Below, one piece after another: positions 17,857 through 26,671 of a stretch of 64,000 nt of DNA (positions within the stretch are counted from its first letter, which is position 1; every line of letters starts with the position of its first letter). The stretch spans positions 1 through 64,000 of the forward strand of contig CAMQDS010000003.1 of assembly GCA_946999645.1 (NCBI GenBank). Direction: 5' to 3'. The DNA comes from an uncultured Bacteroidales bacterium. Its GTDB lineage: Bacteria; Bacteroidota; Bacteroidia; Bacteroidales; UBA932. The notes under the pieces were generated by a model that was not told the DNA's origin, made no database searches, and worked only from the letters and a program-made list of their open reading frames with translations. Made by a program: the position numbers and the translations under genes.

Positions 17857-18402
17857 TCATAATAATGATTCAACTGCTTTTGCAACTTCATGCATGTTTT
17901 CAGTTGGTTCAAAACGAGAAACTACATTTCCATCACGATCTACTAAAAATTTTGTAAAATTCCATTTTATATCTGGATTATTTTTATAATCTTTATCGAT
18001 CTTTTTTAACATTACTGACATCATAAATGCTTTTAGTCCTTTTCCAAATCCAGAAAATCCTTTTTGGCTTTTTAAATACTTAAATAATGGTAAAGCATTA
18101 TCACCATTTACATTGGATTTGGTCATTTGTGGGAACTTTGTATTATATTTTAGCGTACAAAAATTAGTTATTTCTTCATCAGTTCCAGGTGTTTGACCTG
18201 CAAATTGATTACAAGGGATATCTAGTATTTCAAATCCTTTGTCATGATATTTTTCAAATATTTCTTCTAATTCTTTATATTGAGGAGTAAACCCGCAACC
18301 TGTGGCTGTGTTTACTATCAGTAATACTTTTCCTTTGAATTGATTTAAAGAAATATCTTCACCCTTTTGGTTTTTAACGCTATAATTATAAATTTCTGTC
18401 AT
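17857..18402 (-). CDS. Glutathione peroxidase family protein
   Basis: A 181-residue thiol peroxidase that reduces peroxides, in many bacteria with thioredoxin. The catalytic cysteine is Cys36 in NTATGCGFTPQYKELE. The second family motif is DIPCNQFAGQTPG (with Cys at about 74) and the Trp-Asn motif is IKWNFTKFLV. The C-terminal end is normal. The gene is visibly more AT-rich than guaA beside it and is preceded by a canonical AAGGAG ribosome-binding site, which its neighbours lack. Both points suggest transfer from a Bacillota- or Fusobacteriota-like donor (inference). Confidence 0.93.
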   Translation of the reverse strand: MTEIYNYSVKNQKGEDISLNQFKGKVLLIVNTATGCGFTPQYKELEEIFEKYHDKGFEILDIPCNQFAGQTPGTDEEITNFCTLKYNTKFPQMTKSNVNGDNALPLFKYLKSQKGFSGFGKGLKAFMMSVMLKKIDKDYKNNPDIKWNFTKFLVDRDGNVVSRFEPTENMHEVAKAVESLL

Positions 18403-18409
18403 ATTAAAT

Positions 18410-18415
18410 CTCCTT
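18410..18415 (-). promoter_or_regulatory. Canonical Shine-Dalgarno sequence of the peroxidase gene
   Basis: AAGGAG on the minus strand lies 7 nt before the ATG at 18402. It fixes the start and is unusual in this genome, where most genes have no clear Shine-Dalgarno sequence. Confidence 0.8.
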
Positions 18416-18558
18416 AAAAATTAATTTAAATATCAATTGCTTAATTAAAAACAATTAGACTACTTTTCATCTTGCTTGTAATATATCACATTTTTATATT
18501 TTGAATTTTCTTTACTCTTCCCAGACTATATGTACTCTTTTATTTTTTTATCTTCCCA

Positions 18559-19230
18559 CTATCTGCGATTGTTACCTATTGAAATATAGTATAGGAGTGT
18601 AGCGATTGAGCCGATGGCTGCAATTAAATATGTATAAGCCGCCCATTTGAGAGCATCTATCGTCATAGGACTTGTTTCATCGTTTGTTATGCCTGCTGTT
18701 TTCAGCCACGCCACAGCCCTCATACTTGCGTTCACCTCAACAGGAAGAGTAACCACACTAAAAACTGTAGTCATAGCAAAAAGGGCAACTCCGAACCAAA
18801 AGATTGCAGGAAAAGCATTAAGCAACAAGATACCTGCCAGCAATATCCATTGAACTGACATATTGGCAAAACTAACAGCAGGAACGATAGCACTTCTAAA
18901 TCTAAGAGGAGCATAATCAGTAGCATCTTGTACGGCATGCCCACACTCATGTGCAGCAACTGCAGCAGCCGCCACAGAATTGCCGTAAAAAACATCCTCA
19001 CTCAGATTTACAGTCTTGTCCTGTGGATTGTAATGGTCGGTAAGCCTTCCTCCTACAGATATTACTTTCACGTCATATATTCCGTTGTCCTTCAACATTT
19101 TTTCCGCAACCTCAGCCCCTGTCAATCCAGTAGCATTTCTTATATGTGAATACTTTGTAAACTTGCTTTGTAATTTGCTCTGAACCAAAAAACTTAGAAC
19201 CATTACAGCAATAATTATCAGCCAAATCAT
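18559..19230 (-). CDS. Membrane zinc metallopeptidase, YugP type
   Basis: A 223-residue protein of the Zn_peptidase_2 (YugP-like) family. Zinc motif HECGH (His94, Glu95, His98) lies in VAAHECGHAVQDATDYAPL. There is an N-terminal transmembrane segment (about 1-16) and two or three hydrophobic segments after residue 110. It is a predicted inner-membrane protease; its substrates are unknown in the family. It is monocistronic, with alr divergent. Confidence 0.92.
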   Translation of the reverse strand: MIWLIIIAVMVLSFLVQSKLQSKFTKYSHIRNATGLTGAEVAEKMLKDNGIYDVKVISVGGRLTDHYNPQDKTVNLSEDVFYGNSVAAAAVAAHECGHAVQDATDYAPLRFRSAIVPAVSFANMSVQWILLAGILLLNAFPAIFWFGVALFAMTTVFSVVTLPVEVNASMRAVAWLKTAGITNDETSPMTIDALKWAAYTYLIAAIGSIATLLYYISIGNNRR

Positions 19231-19413
19231 AATCTGAACATTAATAGTTAAAGTTAGTAAATCCAGATAATAACTACAATTTGCGTTCCTAAACTAATAA
19301 TGGCAATTTTATCATCCAGTTCTTGAATTTTTAATCAAGTATTGGCAAATAGGAACACCATTACATATTATTTAATAATTTTGCACTTTATTTAAACCTG
19401 ATTAAGTTGGGAT

Positions 19414-20520
19414 ATGAGAGAAGATGATTTTTCAAGATTAGAACTGAATTTACAAAATTGTAGGTATAATTACAGGTATTTTCGTTCTCTGCTTAAACCT
19501 CAGACAAAACTTTTAGTACTTGTAAAAGCCAATGCTTATGGACACGGAGGGGTCGAATTTGCGTCAATGATGCAACAAGAGGGGGCAGATTATTTAGCGG
19601 TTGCATATCCTATTGAAGGAATAGAACTTCGTAAATCGGGTATAAGTCTGCCTATTTTGGTCCTCACTGCAGGCACCGATTTTTTCAACGAAATAATTGA
19701 TTACAGATTAGAACCTGGTATACCAAATCTATCTTCATTAATTGCTTTCTGTAAGATATTGAAAGAAAGAGGTATACACGATTATCCCATACATATTAAA
19801 TTAGATACGGGAATGCATCGGTTAGGATTTATGACCACAGAAATTGAAGAATTATTGCAATACCTGAAATCCTGCCCATACATAAAGGTAAAATCTTGCT
19901 ACTCTCATTTAGCCGCGTCTGAAGACCCTGAACAAGATGATTTTACGTTAGGACAAATAAAGATGTTCAATAAAAATGCAGACAGTATAACTTCAGTTCT
20001 CGGATATAAACCTATGTACCATGTGCTGAACTCTGCAGGCATAGAAAGATTTAATGAATTTCAATTTGATATGGTAAGGCTTGGCATCGGAATCTACGGC
20101 ATAAGTGCCTTACCAAACGTAAAACTTCACCCTGTAGCTTCTCTTAAATGTAAAATACTACAAATCAAGAAATTACAGCCCGAAGATGGAACTATAGGCT
20201 ATGGTCGTTACGGTCATATTGCAAAAGAAGGGACAGTGATAGCCACCATCCCTGTAGGCTATGCAGACGGTATCGACAGACATCTCGGAAGAGGCAATGC
20301 CTCATTTATGTTAAATGGACACAGAGTACCCACAATAGGCAACATATGTATGGATATGTGTATGTTGGATATAACTGGAGTAGACGCAAAGGTAGGAGAC
20401 ACAGTAACCATATTCGGAGATAATCCTGAAATCACTGAACTTTCAGATATTCTCAGCACTATCCCCTATGAGATTATGGTGTCTATACCCCGTAGAATAG
20501 AAAGAGTAGTTATAAAATAG
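19414..20520 (+). CDS. alr: Alanine racemase
   Basis: A 368-residue PLP enzyme converting L- to D-alanine for peptidoglycan. The PLP lysine is Lys38 in VKANAYGHG. The second catalytic base, Tyr, lies in IGYGRYG at about residue 266. NICMDMCMLDI is typical of the C-terminal beta domain. In some Bacteroidota this domain is fused to a MurF-like ligase; here it stands alone. The 3' end overlaps the convergent DJ-1 gene by 11 bp. Confidence 0.95.
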   Translation: MREDDFSRLELNLQNCRYNYRYFRSLLKPQTKLLVLVKANAYGHGGVEFASMMQQEGADYLAVAYPIEGIELRKSGISLPILVLTAGTDFFNEIIDYRLEPGIPNLSSLIAFCKILKERGIHDYPIHIKLDTGMHRLGFMTTEIEELLQYLKSCPYIKVKSCYSHLAASEDPEQDDFTLGQIKMFNKNADSITSVLGYKPMYHVLNSAGIERFNEFQFDMVRLGIGIYGISALPNVKLHPVASLKCKILQIKKLQPEDGTIGYGRYGHIAKEGTVIATIPVGYADGIDRHLGRGNASFMLNGHRVPTIGNICMDMCMLDITGVDAKVGDTVTIFGDNPEITELSDILSTIPYEIMVSIPRRIERVVIK

Positions 20521-21097
20521 TAGGTAACATCATTGAAGCACGAACCTTGTTTGCTGCTTCTTTTCCTTTCAAGAAAGTAAGGATTTCAAGCCCAAAATCT
20601 ATAGCAAGACCAGCGCCGCGTCCTGTAATTATACGACCATCCCTCACTGCGGGTTTTTTAACATGGTCCGCTCCCCTTTCAACAAAAGAAGTTTCAAAGC
20701 CATCAAAACAAGTCATTTGTTTTCCCTTTATATCTTCGGCCAACTGAGATAGAACCAAACCAGGTGCAGCACAAATTGCAGCAACCGTACCGCCATTGCT
20801 ATAATGATTATTCATAGAATCAATAAGTTCCTTAGTAGATGCAAGAGTTTTTGACCCTGGCATTCCCCCGGGGAAAATCATTATATCGCTTTCATTAGGA
20901 GTACCACAAGACTGCTTAAGTACATCAGCTAACATTACATCTGCAAGAACAGTCACACCATGCGAACTTTTTACATATTCCTTTCCTGAAACAGATACAG
21001 TCTTAACATTAACATCTCCACGTCTTAGTACATCTAACGTTGCAAGAGCTTCGGTTTCTTCAAAGCCATCAGCTAAAAAAATATTAACTCCTTTCAT
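20510..21097 (-). CDS. DJ-1/PfpI family protein
   Basis: A 195-residue protein with the DJ-1 fold. The conserved Glu lies in DGFEETEA (about residues 10-17) and the nucleophile-elbow Cys109 in AAICAAPGLVL. The FPGGMPG motif is at about 75-81. Members include YajL-type chaperones and deglycases, and the exact activity is disputed for the family. It lies 29 bp after the methyltransferase gene and is probably co-transcribed with it. Confidence 0.9.
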   Translation of the reverse strand: MKGVNIFLADGFEETEALATLDVLRRGDVNVKTVSVSGKEYVKSSHGVTVLADVMLADVLKQSCGTPNESDIMIFPGGMPGSKTLASTKELIDSMNNHYSNGGTVAAICAAPGLVLSQLAEDIKGKQMTCFDGFETSFVERGADHVKKPAVRDGRIITGRGAGLAIDFGLEILTFLKGKEAANKVRASMMLPTIL

Positions 21098-21126
21098 ATT
21101 GTCATATAAATTTCAATAATATAAAA

Positions 21127-21957
21127 TTACTTATTTATCTCTAATTTGACAATTCTCTGATTAAACTTTTTATAGAAAAAAGGAAGTTTATATAAAATTC
21201 TTGCTATAAGAGGATAACGACCTCTGTCATAATCACTCATATAATATTCCTTTGCCACCTTTATTCCCCCATTCCACGTTTCCATAACTTTTGAATCAAG
21301 TTCGGACCATTTAAACTCTGCATTTTTTGAATAATGTCTCATAGCATCGTGTTGCTTGGCATGTCCTACTGCTGCAAAAGCCAGCATATCAAAAAGAATA
21401 GTCACATTTTTAAGTCGGCAGGCAATTTCATTCATAAAAGCTTTTATCTCTTTCCTCTCGAAATACATAAAAACTCCCTCCGCTACAATAAGAATAGGTT
21501 TATTATAAGCAGCCACGACATCAATCCACGAATAATCAAACATAGAACATTCAATAAAAGAATTATTAGGACCTTCTTCTATGAATTTTCGTCGTAAGTC
21601 AATAGACTCCTTCAAATCAAGATCATACCAATGAGAAACCTTAGGCTTGCCCAACCTTTCATACCTTGCATCAAGACCGGCACCTATTTGCAGAACTACT
21701 GCCCCCGGATTTTCAGTTATATAATCATTGATTTCCTTATCAATAAGACTCGCTCTAATACAACAACCTACTAGCGACATTTTAGCCTTCTTAAATTTAG
21801 AAAAGTCATAATTCAATTTATTATAAATCTCAAGAGCTTTTTCATCCTTCAAAAAGGCATCATCTTTGTTAAGCATTGTTTCCTCTGCCCGAGCATATAG
21901 AGTTATAAGCATAGTGCCGGGAATATCCGATAGATTTGTTTCAAATTTATTATTCAT
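21127..21957 (-). CDS. LCMT/PPM1-type SAM-dependent methyltransferase
   Basis: A 276-residue class I methyltransferase of the leucine carboxyl methyltransferase-like group (COG3315 type). The SAM site reads VVLQIGAGLDARYERLG at about residues 90-106, followed by the acidic motif WYDLDL. The partner motif VAEGVFMYFE is at about 160. In bacteria such enzymes methylate small molecules or unknown acceptors; the substrate here is unknown. It is divergent from a capsular-type glycosyltransferase gene and probably shares a transcript with the DJ-1 gene. Confidence 0.85.
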   Translation of the reverse strand: MNNKFETNLSDIPGTMLITLYARAEETMLNKDDAFLKDEKALEIYNKLNYDFSKFKKAKMSLVGCCIRASLIDKEINDYITENPGAVVLQIGAGLDARYERLGKPKVSHWYDLDLKESIDLRRKFIEEGPNNSFIECSMFDYSWIDVVAAYNKPILIVAEGVFMYFERKEIKAFMNEIACRLKNVTILFDMLAFAAVGHAKQHDAMRHYSKNAEFKWSELDSKVMETWNGGIKVAKEYYMSDYDRGRYPLIARILYKLPFFYKKFNQRIVKLEINK

Positions 21958-22039
21958 ACAATTTTAAATTAATTAACTAAAGTATGACATTAAAATAATA
22001 AATGCTATACCCATTTGTTGGTATTTTAATAAAAATACT

Positions 22040-22047
22040 TATCTTCG
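22040..22047 (+). promoter_or_regulatory. Possible -7 element for the glycosyltransferase gene
   Basis: TATCTTCG is one base off TAnnTTTG, with GTTG 19 bp upstream. It predicts a leader of about 38 nt. Confidence 0.4.
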
Positions 22048-22090
22048 CAGTCTGAAGTAGATAGGTTATTAATATAAATAGAGGCATATT

Positions 22091-23008
22091 ATGAAAAGGT
22101 TTAAAGATTTCCTTATTTATAAATCTAAATATATAACCGATCGCATCTCTCTAATGTTTACTTCAATTCCAAGAAGTGAAAAAATGTTTCTCAAATATGA
22201 GAAAAAGATAAAACTTTTATTGTCTTACTTGGATGTATATGACAAAGAATTTAGTATAGCTCCTATAATTGAAGATAATAAGCAAGACAAAGAAAGAATA
22301 TTTTCACTCTGGCTTCAAGGCAAGGATAATGCCCCAAATGTTGTAAAATCTTGTCTATCAAGTATACAGACAAATTGCAGCCAAGAAGTTGTAATTCTTG
22401 ATGAAAAATCTTTATGGGAATGGATAGACCTTCCAGAACACATAATAAAAAAATGGAAGCAAGGCAAAATAAGACCTGCTCATTTTGCAGATATATGCAG
22501 ACTCGAACTGCTATATAGATATGGAGGGATATGGGCAGATGCTACTTGTTTTATAACTTCGCCAATACCTAAATGGGTAATGGATGAAGACTTTTTTGTG
22601 TATATGAGTGGGGATGATCCATATATAAAAGGTTCTTATTCTTTTATCCAGAACTGTTTTATTAGGGCAAAAAAAGGCAGTATATTATTAGCTGCATGGA
22701 GAAATGCTGTACTTAAATATTGGGAAAATGAAGATATAGCTATAGATTATTTTATTCACCAAGTTATCTTCAAAAAAGTAGTCGGATGTAATGCTTCTGC
22801 AGCAGAAGCTTTCAAAAAAATGCCTAAAATAATACAGACACCTACACACTCGCTTTGGTTCGGTTACGGCAACAGACCTTTTGATGAAGATGTATTTGAA
22901 TCAATTACAAGAGGAACTGTTTTCCAGAAAATAAGATATTCATCGCCATGGGCAAAAAATCCTATTCGCGGAAGTTTTGCAGAAAAGATAATTCAGATGT
23001 ATAAATAA
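22091..23008 (+). CDS. Capsular-polysaccharide-type glycosyltransferase (Caps_synth / OCH1-like)
   Basis: A 305-residue GT-A-type glycosyltransferase. The hallmark segment ADICRLELLYRYGGIWADATC (about residues 132-152) contains the DxD-like motif in WAD. FSLWLQGKDNAPNVV is the typical first strand of this family. No signal peptide or transmembrane segment is seen, so it is probably a cytoplasmic or peripheral enzyme adding a sugar to a surface glycan. It stands alone, not in a capsule locus, and ends at a bidirectional terminator. Confidence 0.85.
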   Translation: MKRFKDFLIYKSKYITDRISLMFTSIPRSEKMFLKYEKKIKLLLSYLDVYDKEFSIAPIIEDNKQDKERIFSLWLQGKDNAPNVVKSCLSSIQTNCSQEVVILDEKSLWEWIDLPEHIIKKWKQGKIRPAHFADICRLELLYRYGGIWADATCFITSPIPKWVMDEDFFVYMSGDDPYIKGSYSFIQNCFIRAKKGSILLAAWRNAVLKYWENEDIAIDYFIHQVIFKKVVGCNASAAEAFKKMPKIIQTPTHSLWFGYGNRPFDEDVFESITRGTVFQKIRYSSPWAKNPIRGSFAEKIIQMYK

Positions 23009-23011
23009 TAA

Positions 23012-23042
23012 AAATATGCTCCCCAAATCAGGGAGCATATTT
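23012..23042. terminator. Bidirectional terminator between glycosyltransferase and tRNA-Gln
   Basis: A perfect 12-bp inverted repeat (23012-23023 and 23031-23042) with a 7-nt loop. T-rich tracts on both sides let it end the glycosyltransferase transcript (plus) and the tRNA-Gln transcript (minus). Confidence 0.85.
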
Positions 23043-23045
23043 ATG

Positions 23046-23116
23046 TTGAGATATCGGGATTCGAACCCAAACTGGCAGAACCAAAATCTGTAGTGCTACC
23101 ATTACACCATATCTCA
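23046..23116 (-). tRNA. tRNA-Gln (anticodon TTG)
   Basis: A 71-nt cloverleaf on the minus strand. The acceptor TGAGATA pairs with TATCTCA, the anticodon loop TTTTGGT gives anticodon TTG, and the T loop is TTCGAAT. The discriminator is A and no CCA is encoded. The D arm GTGTAATGGTAGCAC is typical of bacterial tRNA-Gln. It has its own promoter and terminator. Confidence 0.93.
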
Positions 23117-23126
23117 ATTCAGAATG

Positions 23127-23157
23127 CAAATATAGTCATTTTTCAATACTCTGCAAT
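23127..23157 (-). promoter_or_regulatory. Promoter of tRNA-Gln
   Basis: Minus strand: ATTG at 23154-23157, a 19-bp spacer, then TATATTTG at 23127-23134. The predicted start is about 5 nt before the tRNA 5' end. Confidence 0.7.
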
Positions 23158-23188
23158 AGAATCCCCTGACAAAAAACATTTAAATACA

Positions 23189-24598
23189 TTATTTCTTCAT
23201 TGCATAACTAAAGCCATTAACCTTATTCCAATCACCACGTGTGAAGTCCGGAACAAGAACCGCCGCAGAGTTGTTTTCCAATGATAAACGGCTCAACTCT
23301 GTGAGGCAACTCCATTCTGCTGCATCATAAACATCTTGGTCTAAAGGCAAACCGTTTCTCATGCAATAAATCAAACGATAGTCCATAATATAGTCCATTC
23401 CACCATGACCACCAACCTCACGTGCCTTCTCTTCAATTTCCTTAACAAATTCAGGCTTGTATTTTTCCATCATAGCCTCATAAGCATCTTGTGGAAGAAA
23501 ACTTTCGGCATCTAATTTATCATAATCAGTATTCTCTACATCATTGGATACCTTGTTTCCTGCAATAGCCAAGGCAGGTTGAGGGTATTTATTAGCAAAC
23601 CCTTCAGTGCCGGTAAGCTGATATAATCTGCTATATGGACGAGCCGCATACACATTATGCTGAATACAGATTTGCTTACCATTCACAGTACGAAGCAAAG
23701 ACACGGTATGCTCACCATTAGCAAAAGAAGTGCTATCCATAAGTTCTTTTCCTACTTTTGCCCCATGTAAAGACTTTGTATCCATAGAAACCACATAATC
23801 AAATCTGTCACCTCTATGTATATTCATTACCTGACACAAAGGTCCTATACCGTGAGTAGGATAAACATCCCCACGGAATTTTTGGTCGTAAGCAAGCCTC
23901 CAATTATTGTGATAAGCCTTCCAGAATGGATCAAGATTGTGGATATAACCACCTTCAGCATAATAAACTTCTCCGAAAAGTCCATGTTGCGCCATATTCA
24001 AAGCTGACATTTCAAAGAAATCATACACACAATTTTCAAGCATCATACAATGCTTTCTCGTCTTTTCAGAAGTATCCACCAACTGCCAACATTCATTAAT
24101 ACTCATAGCTGCAGGAACCTCTATAGCTACATGCTTTCCATGCTCCATTGCATAAACCGCCATAGCAGTATGAGTAGACCAATCAGTACAGATATAAACG
24201 AGGTCAACTGATGGATCTTCACAAAGTTGTTTCCAGGAATTTTCACCTACATACTCATTAGCCACATCGAAACCTGCATCGGTAACTACCTTTTGAGAGG
24301 CACTCACCCTGTCTTTTTCCAAGTCGCAAAGTGCAGTTACCCTCGCTCCTTCAATCTGGACATACCTATATATAGCAGATGCTCCCCTCATACCAAGACC
24401 GATAAACCCAACTCTTACTTCATTCATTGGTTCATTGGTCATAAGCAAGGCGGACTGCTGCCCCTCTGCACGAGGAGGCACAGATAAAGAAATTATACCA
24501 TCTTTCATTTCAGCAGGAAGAGAAGCCTCAATTTTTGTAGACACATTTCCACAAGAAACACAGAGTAGGGATAAAAATAATAATTTAATCTTTTTCAT
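23189..24598 (-). CDS. GH109-like Gfo/Idh/MocA-fold lipoprotein
   Basis: A 469-residue lipoprotein (lipobox SLLCVSC). The Rossmann motif GFIGLGMRGASA lies at about residues 63-74, followed by VTALCDLEKDR and the EVPAAMS segment. The C-terminal half has YAEGGYIHNLDPFWKA and YPTHGIGPLCQVMNI, which matches the NAD-dependent alpha-N-acetylgalactosaminidases of GH109 as I recall them. The His in the THGIGP motif is the candidate catalytic residue. It probably cleaves GalNAc-like sugars at the surface or in the periplasm, though an oxidoreductase role cannot be excluded. It is not linked to the GH18 loci. Confidence 0.85.
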   Translation of the reverse strand: MKKIKLLFLSLLCVSCGNVSTKIEASLPAEMKDGIISLSVPPRAEGQQSALLMTNEPMNEVRVGFIGLGMRGASAIYRYVQIEGARVTALCDLEKDRVSASQKVVTDAGFDVANEYVGENSWKQLCEDPSVDLVYICTDWSTHTAMAVYAMEHGKHVAIEVPAAMSINECWQLVDTSEKTRKHCMMLENCVYDFFEMSALNMAQHGLFGEVYYAEGGYIHNLDPFWKAYHNNWRLAYDQKFRGDVYPTHGIGPLCQVMNIHRGDRFDYVVSMDTKSLHGAKVGKELMDSTSFANGEHTVSLLRTVNGKQICIQHNVYAARPYSRLYQLTGTEGFANKYPQPALAIAGNKVSNDVENTDYDKLDAESFLPQDAYEAMMEKYKPEFVKEIEEKAREVGGHGGMDYIMDYRLIYCMRNGLPLDQDVYDAAEWSCLTELSRLSLENNSAAVLVPDFTRGDWNKVNGFSYAMKK

Positions 24599-24646
24599 AA
24601 ATATACCGGTCAGGATGTTAATAATAATACGAATTTATAAAGTTCA

Positions 24647-24654
24647 CAAAATTA
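24647..24654 (-). promoter_or_regulatory. -7 element for the GH109-like gene
   Basis: Minus-strand TAATTTTG, with predicted start near 24640, about 40 nt before the ATG. The -33 position does not match. Confidence 0.4.
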
Positions 24655-24663
24655 TTTTTAACA

Positions 24664-26199
24664 TCAATTATTTACCAAAGAAATATATTTATCTTTTACT
24701 ATTCCCCTGCTATCAACATAAATAATAAAAGGCAAGACAGAAAGGTCAAAACTATCCAATAACTTTGAAGCAAGACCAGATGGAGAAGAAGACATTATCT
24801 CATCCATATTAATCAGAAGAAACTGTAGATCATTAGCTTCGCCAGCAACTTTTCTTCTCTTTAAAATAGAGTCAACCGCAGAAAGTTCAGCCTTACAATA
24901 ATTACAACCTTCTGTATAGAAAACAATATATGTATTATGTTTAAACTTATCAATCTGCCACTTACCTGCCTTTGAACGATGTTTTTTCTTTATAAGTCCA
25001 TTAACCTTTATAGCAGGAACTTTTGAACCTATGGGGGTACGCAAAAGAAGTGTCTTACGCAAACTTGAAAAACCTATAACTTGTAAAGTATCCTTTTGTT
25101 CCGTCCATAGTTTGGGATAATTAAATATAAGACTATCAATAACATAGATTTCAGCAAGCCGATATTCTTTTCCCCTTTGTGAAGATAGGAAATACAGATA
25201 ATCCCCTGTCATTTTTTTATACATGCTGTAGTTACCAGTATCATATAGTTTTACTTTCAATGATTTGGCAACATTAATCATATCATTAACTCCAACCTTT
25301 CCAATAACGTTGAATAGGTCTTCAAAAAAATGATTGGATGCCTCTTTCTCTGATATATCTTCATTATTGACTTTCTCCAACAGAGAAGCGAGAGCATCAG
25401 TATTTAAACTTCGACCGATTATTACCCCATTTTTATCTATGAGAAACATTCTCGGTGTTTGCAGCACTCCGTATTTTTTATGAAAATCCGATAGTTCCTC
25501 TGGATCCCAATAATCAGAAACCGTCACAAAAGACGATTTAATATTCAGTTGTTTTTGTCTATAATCAAGCCATAAATTCTTCTGGGTACCTGTATAAATA
25601 AAATCTACATACAATTTATATTCGGTCTTTTTTAGATATTCGGCAAGAAGTATAGATTCTTTTTTACAATCTGAGCAATCTGGAGTATAAAAATATAACA
25701 CTCTAAATCTATCTGATACACCTGCAAACTTTACAGAATCATCCGCCGTTCCTAAGACTTCAATCCTCTTTCCATCAATGGATTCCATATTAATTGAGGG
25801 CGCCCTACACCCGATAAGAGACCTTCTGTTAAAGTCAGCATATATCCTCGCTATCATATTTTCAACATCATTCCCCAATGTCCCCTTACCTGTTGAAATC
25901 CACTTATCAGAAATATGAACTGCAACTGCATCATCACCCATGAGAGGAGAATATCTATAGTGATTGTATAGTACAGACATCACTTTTGTACGGACATCTT
26001 TGTTATGACAGGATTCCAAAAGAAAATCACACTCTCTGTTTTTAACAGATATGGGCATCTTTTCTATTGTACCAATGTATTCTTTCAATTTCTTATCAAT
26101 TGAAAGCAATTGTAGCGAGTCAGTTTCAAAAGCAAAAACCCCAAATGCTGACACGCACAAAAACAATAGCGAAAAAAATAATTTAAGAAATTTATTCAT
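24664..26199 (-). CDS. Exported protein with two thioredoxin-like domains
   Basis: A 511-residue protein with a signal peptide (residues 1-22, ending FGVFA). Residues about 125-270 form a TlpA-like thioredoxin domain with redox motif CSDC in FYTPDCSDCKKES. Residues about 390-505 form a second one with CNYC in YTEGCNYCKAELS. The region between (about 270-390) is helical, like the DUF5106-type spacer seen in Bacteroidales thioredoxin proteins. It probably reduces disulfides in the periplasm. I take the ATG at 26199 (MNKFLK), overlapping the coaD stop by 8 bp. An upstream ATG at 26217 would add MCCQNQ before the signal peptide and is less likely. Confidence 0.85.
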   Translation of the reverse strand: MNKFLKLFFSLLFLCVSAFGVFAFETDSLQLLSIDKKLKEYIGTIEKMPISVKNRECDFLLESCHNKDVRTKVMSVLYNHYRYSPLMGDDAVAVHISDKWISTGKGTLGNDVENMIARIYADFNRRSLIGCRAPSINMESIDGKRIEVLGTADDSVKFAGVSDRFRVLYFYTPDCSDCKKESILLAEYLKKTEYKLYVDFIYTGTQKNLWLDYRQKQLNIKSSFVTVSDYWDPEELSDFHKKYGVLQTPRMFLIDKNGVIIGRSLNTDALASLLEKVNNEDISEKEASNHFFEDLFNVIGKVGVNDMINVAKSLKVKLYDTGNYSMYKKMTGDYLYFLSSQRGKEYRLAEIYVIDSLIFNYPKLWTEQKDTLQVIGFSSLRKTLLLRTPIGSKVPAIKVNGLIKKKHRSKAGKWQIDKFKHNTYIVFYTEGCNYCKAELSAVDSILKRRKVAGEANDLQFLLINMDEIMSSSPSGLASKLLDSFDLSVLPFIIYVDSRGIVKDKYISLVNN

Positions 26200-26665
26200 C
26201 TGGTTTTGGCAACACAACCCCTTCTGGCATAAATAGTGTCGTATCCCCCTTATGTTTCAGGATGTCCCTTACAGCAGAAGAAGAAATATGAGCAAATTCC
26301 TGTGCCGTAGGAATTATAATAGTTTCAATATATGGATAGAGACGACGATTCATATCCGCTATTGCTCTCTCATTTTCAAAATCTATCATATTTCTAACAC
26401 CTCTTACTATATGTTTAATACCCAATGAAATACAGGTATCTACAGTAAGATTATCATATTTTATGACAGTCACTCCAGGAATAGACTTTGTAGCCTGATT
26501 TATTATATCTATTCTTTTATCCATAGAGAAAAAGCCTCTTTTGTCTTGATTTATTCCTACTGCCACTACAACCTCATCAAACATAGTCAAGGCTCTTTTC
26601 AATATATTAAGATGACCGGCAGTAAAAGGGTCAAAAGACCCAGGAAATAAAGCTTTACGAATCAT
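26192..26665 (-). CDS. coaD: Phosphopantetheine adenylyltransferase
   Basis: A 157-residue enzyme for the penultimate step of coenzyme A synthesis. The nucleotidyltransferase motif FPGSFDPFTAGHLNIL (about residues 7-22) contains the TxGH catalytic His. IKHIVRGVRNMIDFENE and AHISSSAVRDI are both classic CoaD segments. Normal length. It is the third gene of lon-ung-coaD, 6 bp after ung. Confidence 0.96.
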   Translation of the reverse strand: MIRKALFPGSFDPFTAGHLNILKRALTMFDEVVVAVGINQDKRGFFSMDKRIDIINQATKSIPGVTVIKYDNLTVDTCISLGIKHIVRGVRNMIDFENERAIADMNRRLYPYIETIIIPTAQEFAHISSSAVRDILKHKGDTTLFMPEGVVLPKPDE

Positions 26666-26671
26666 ATTTTT

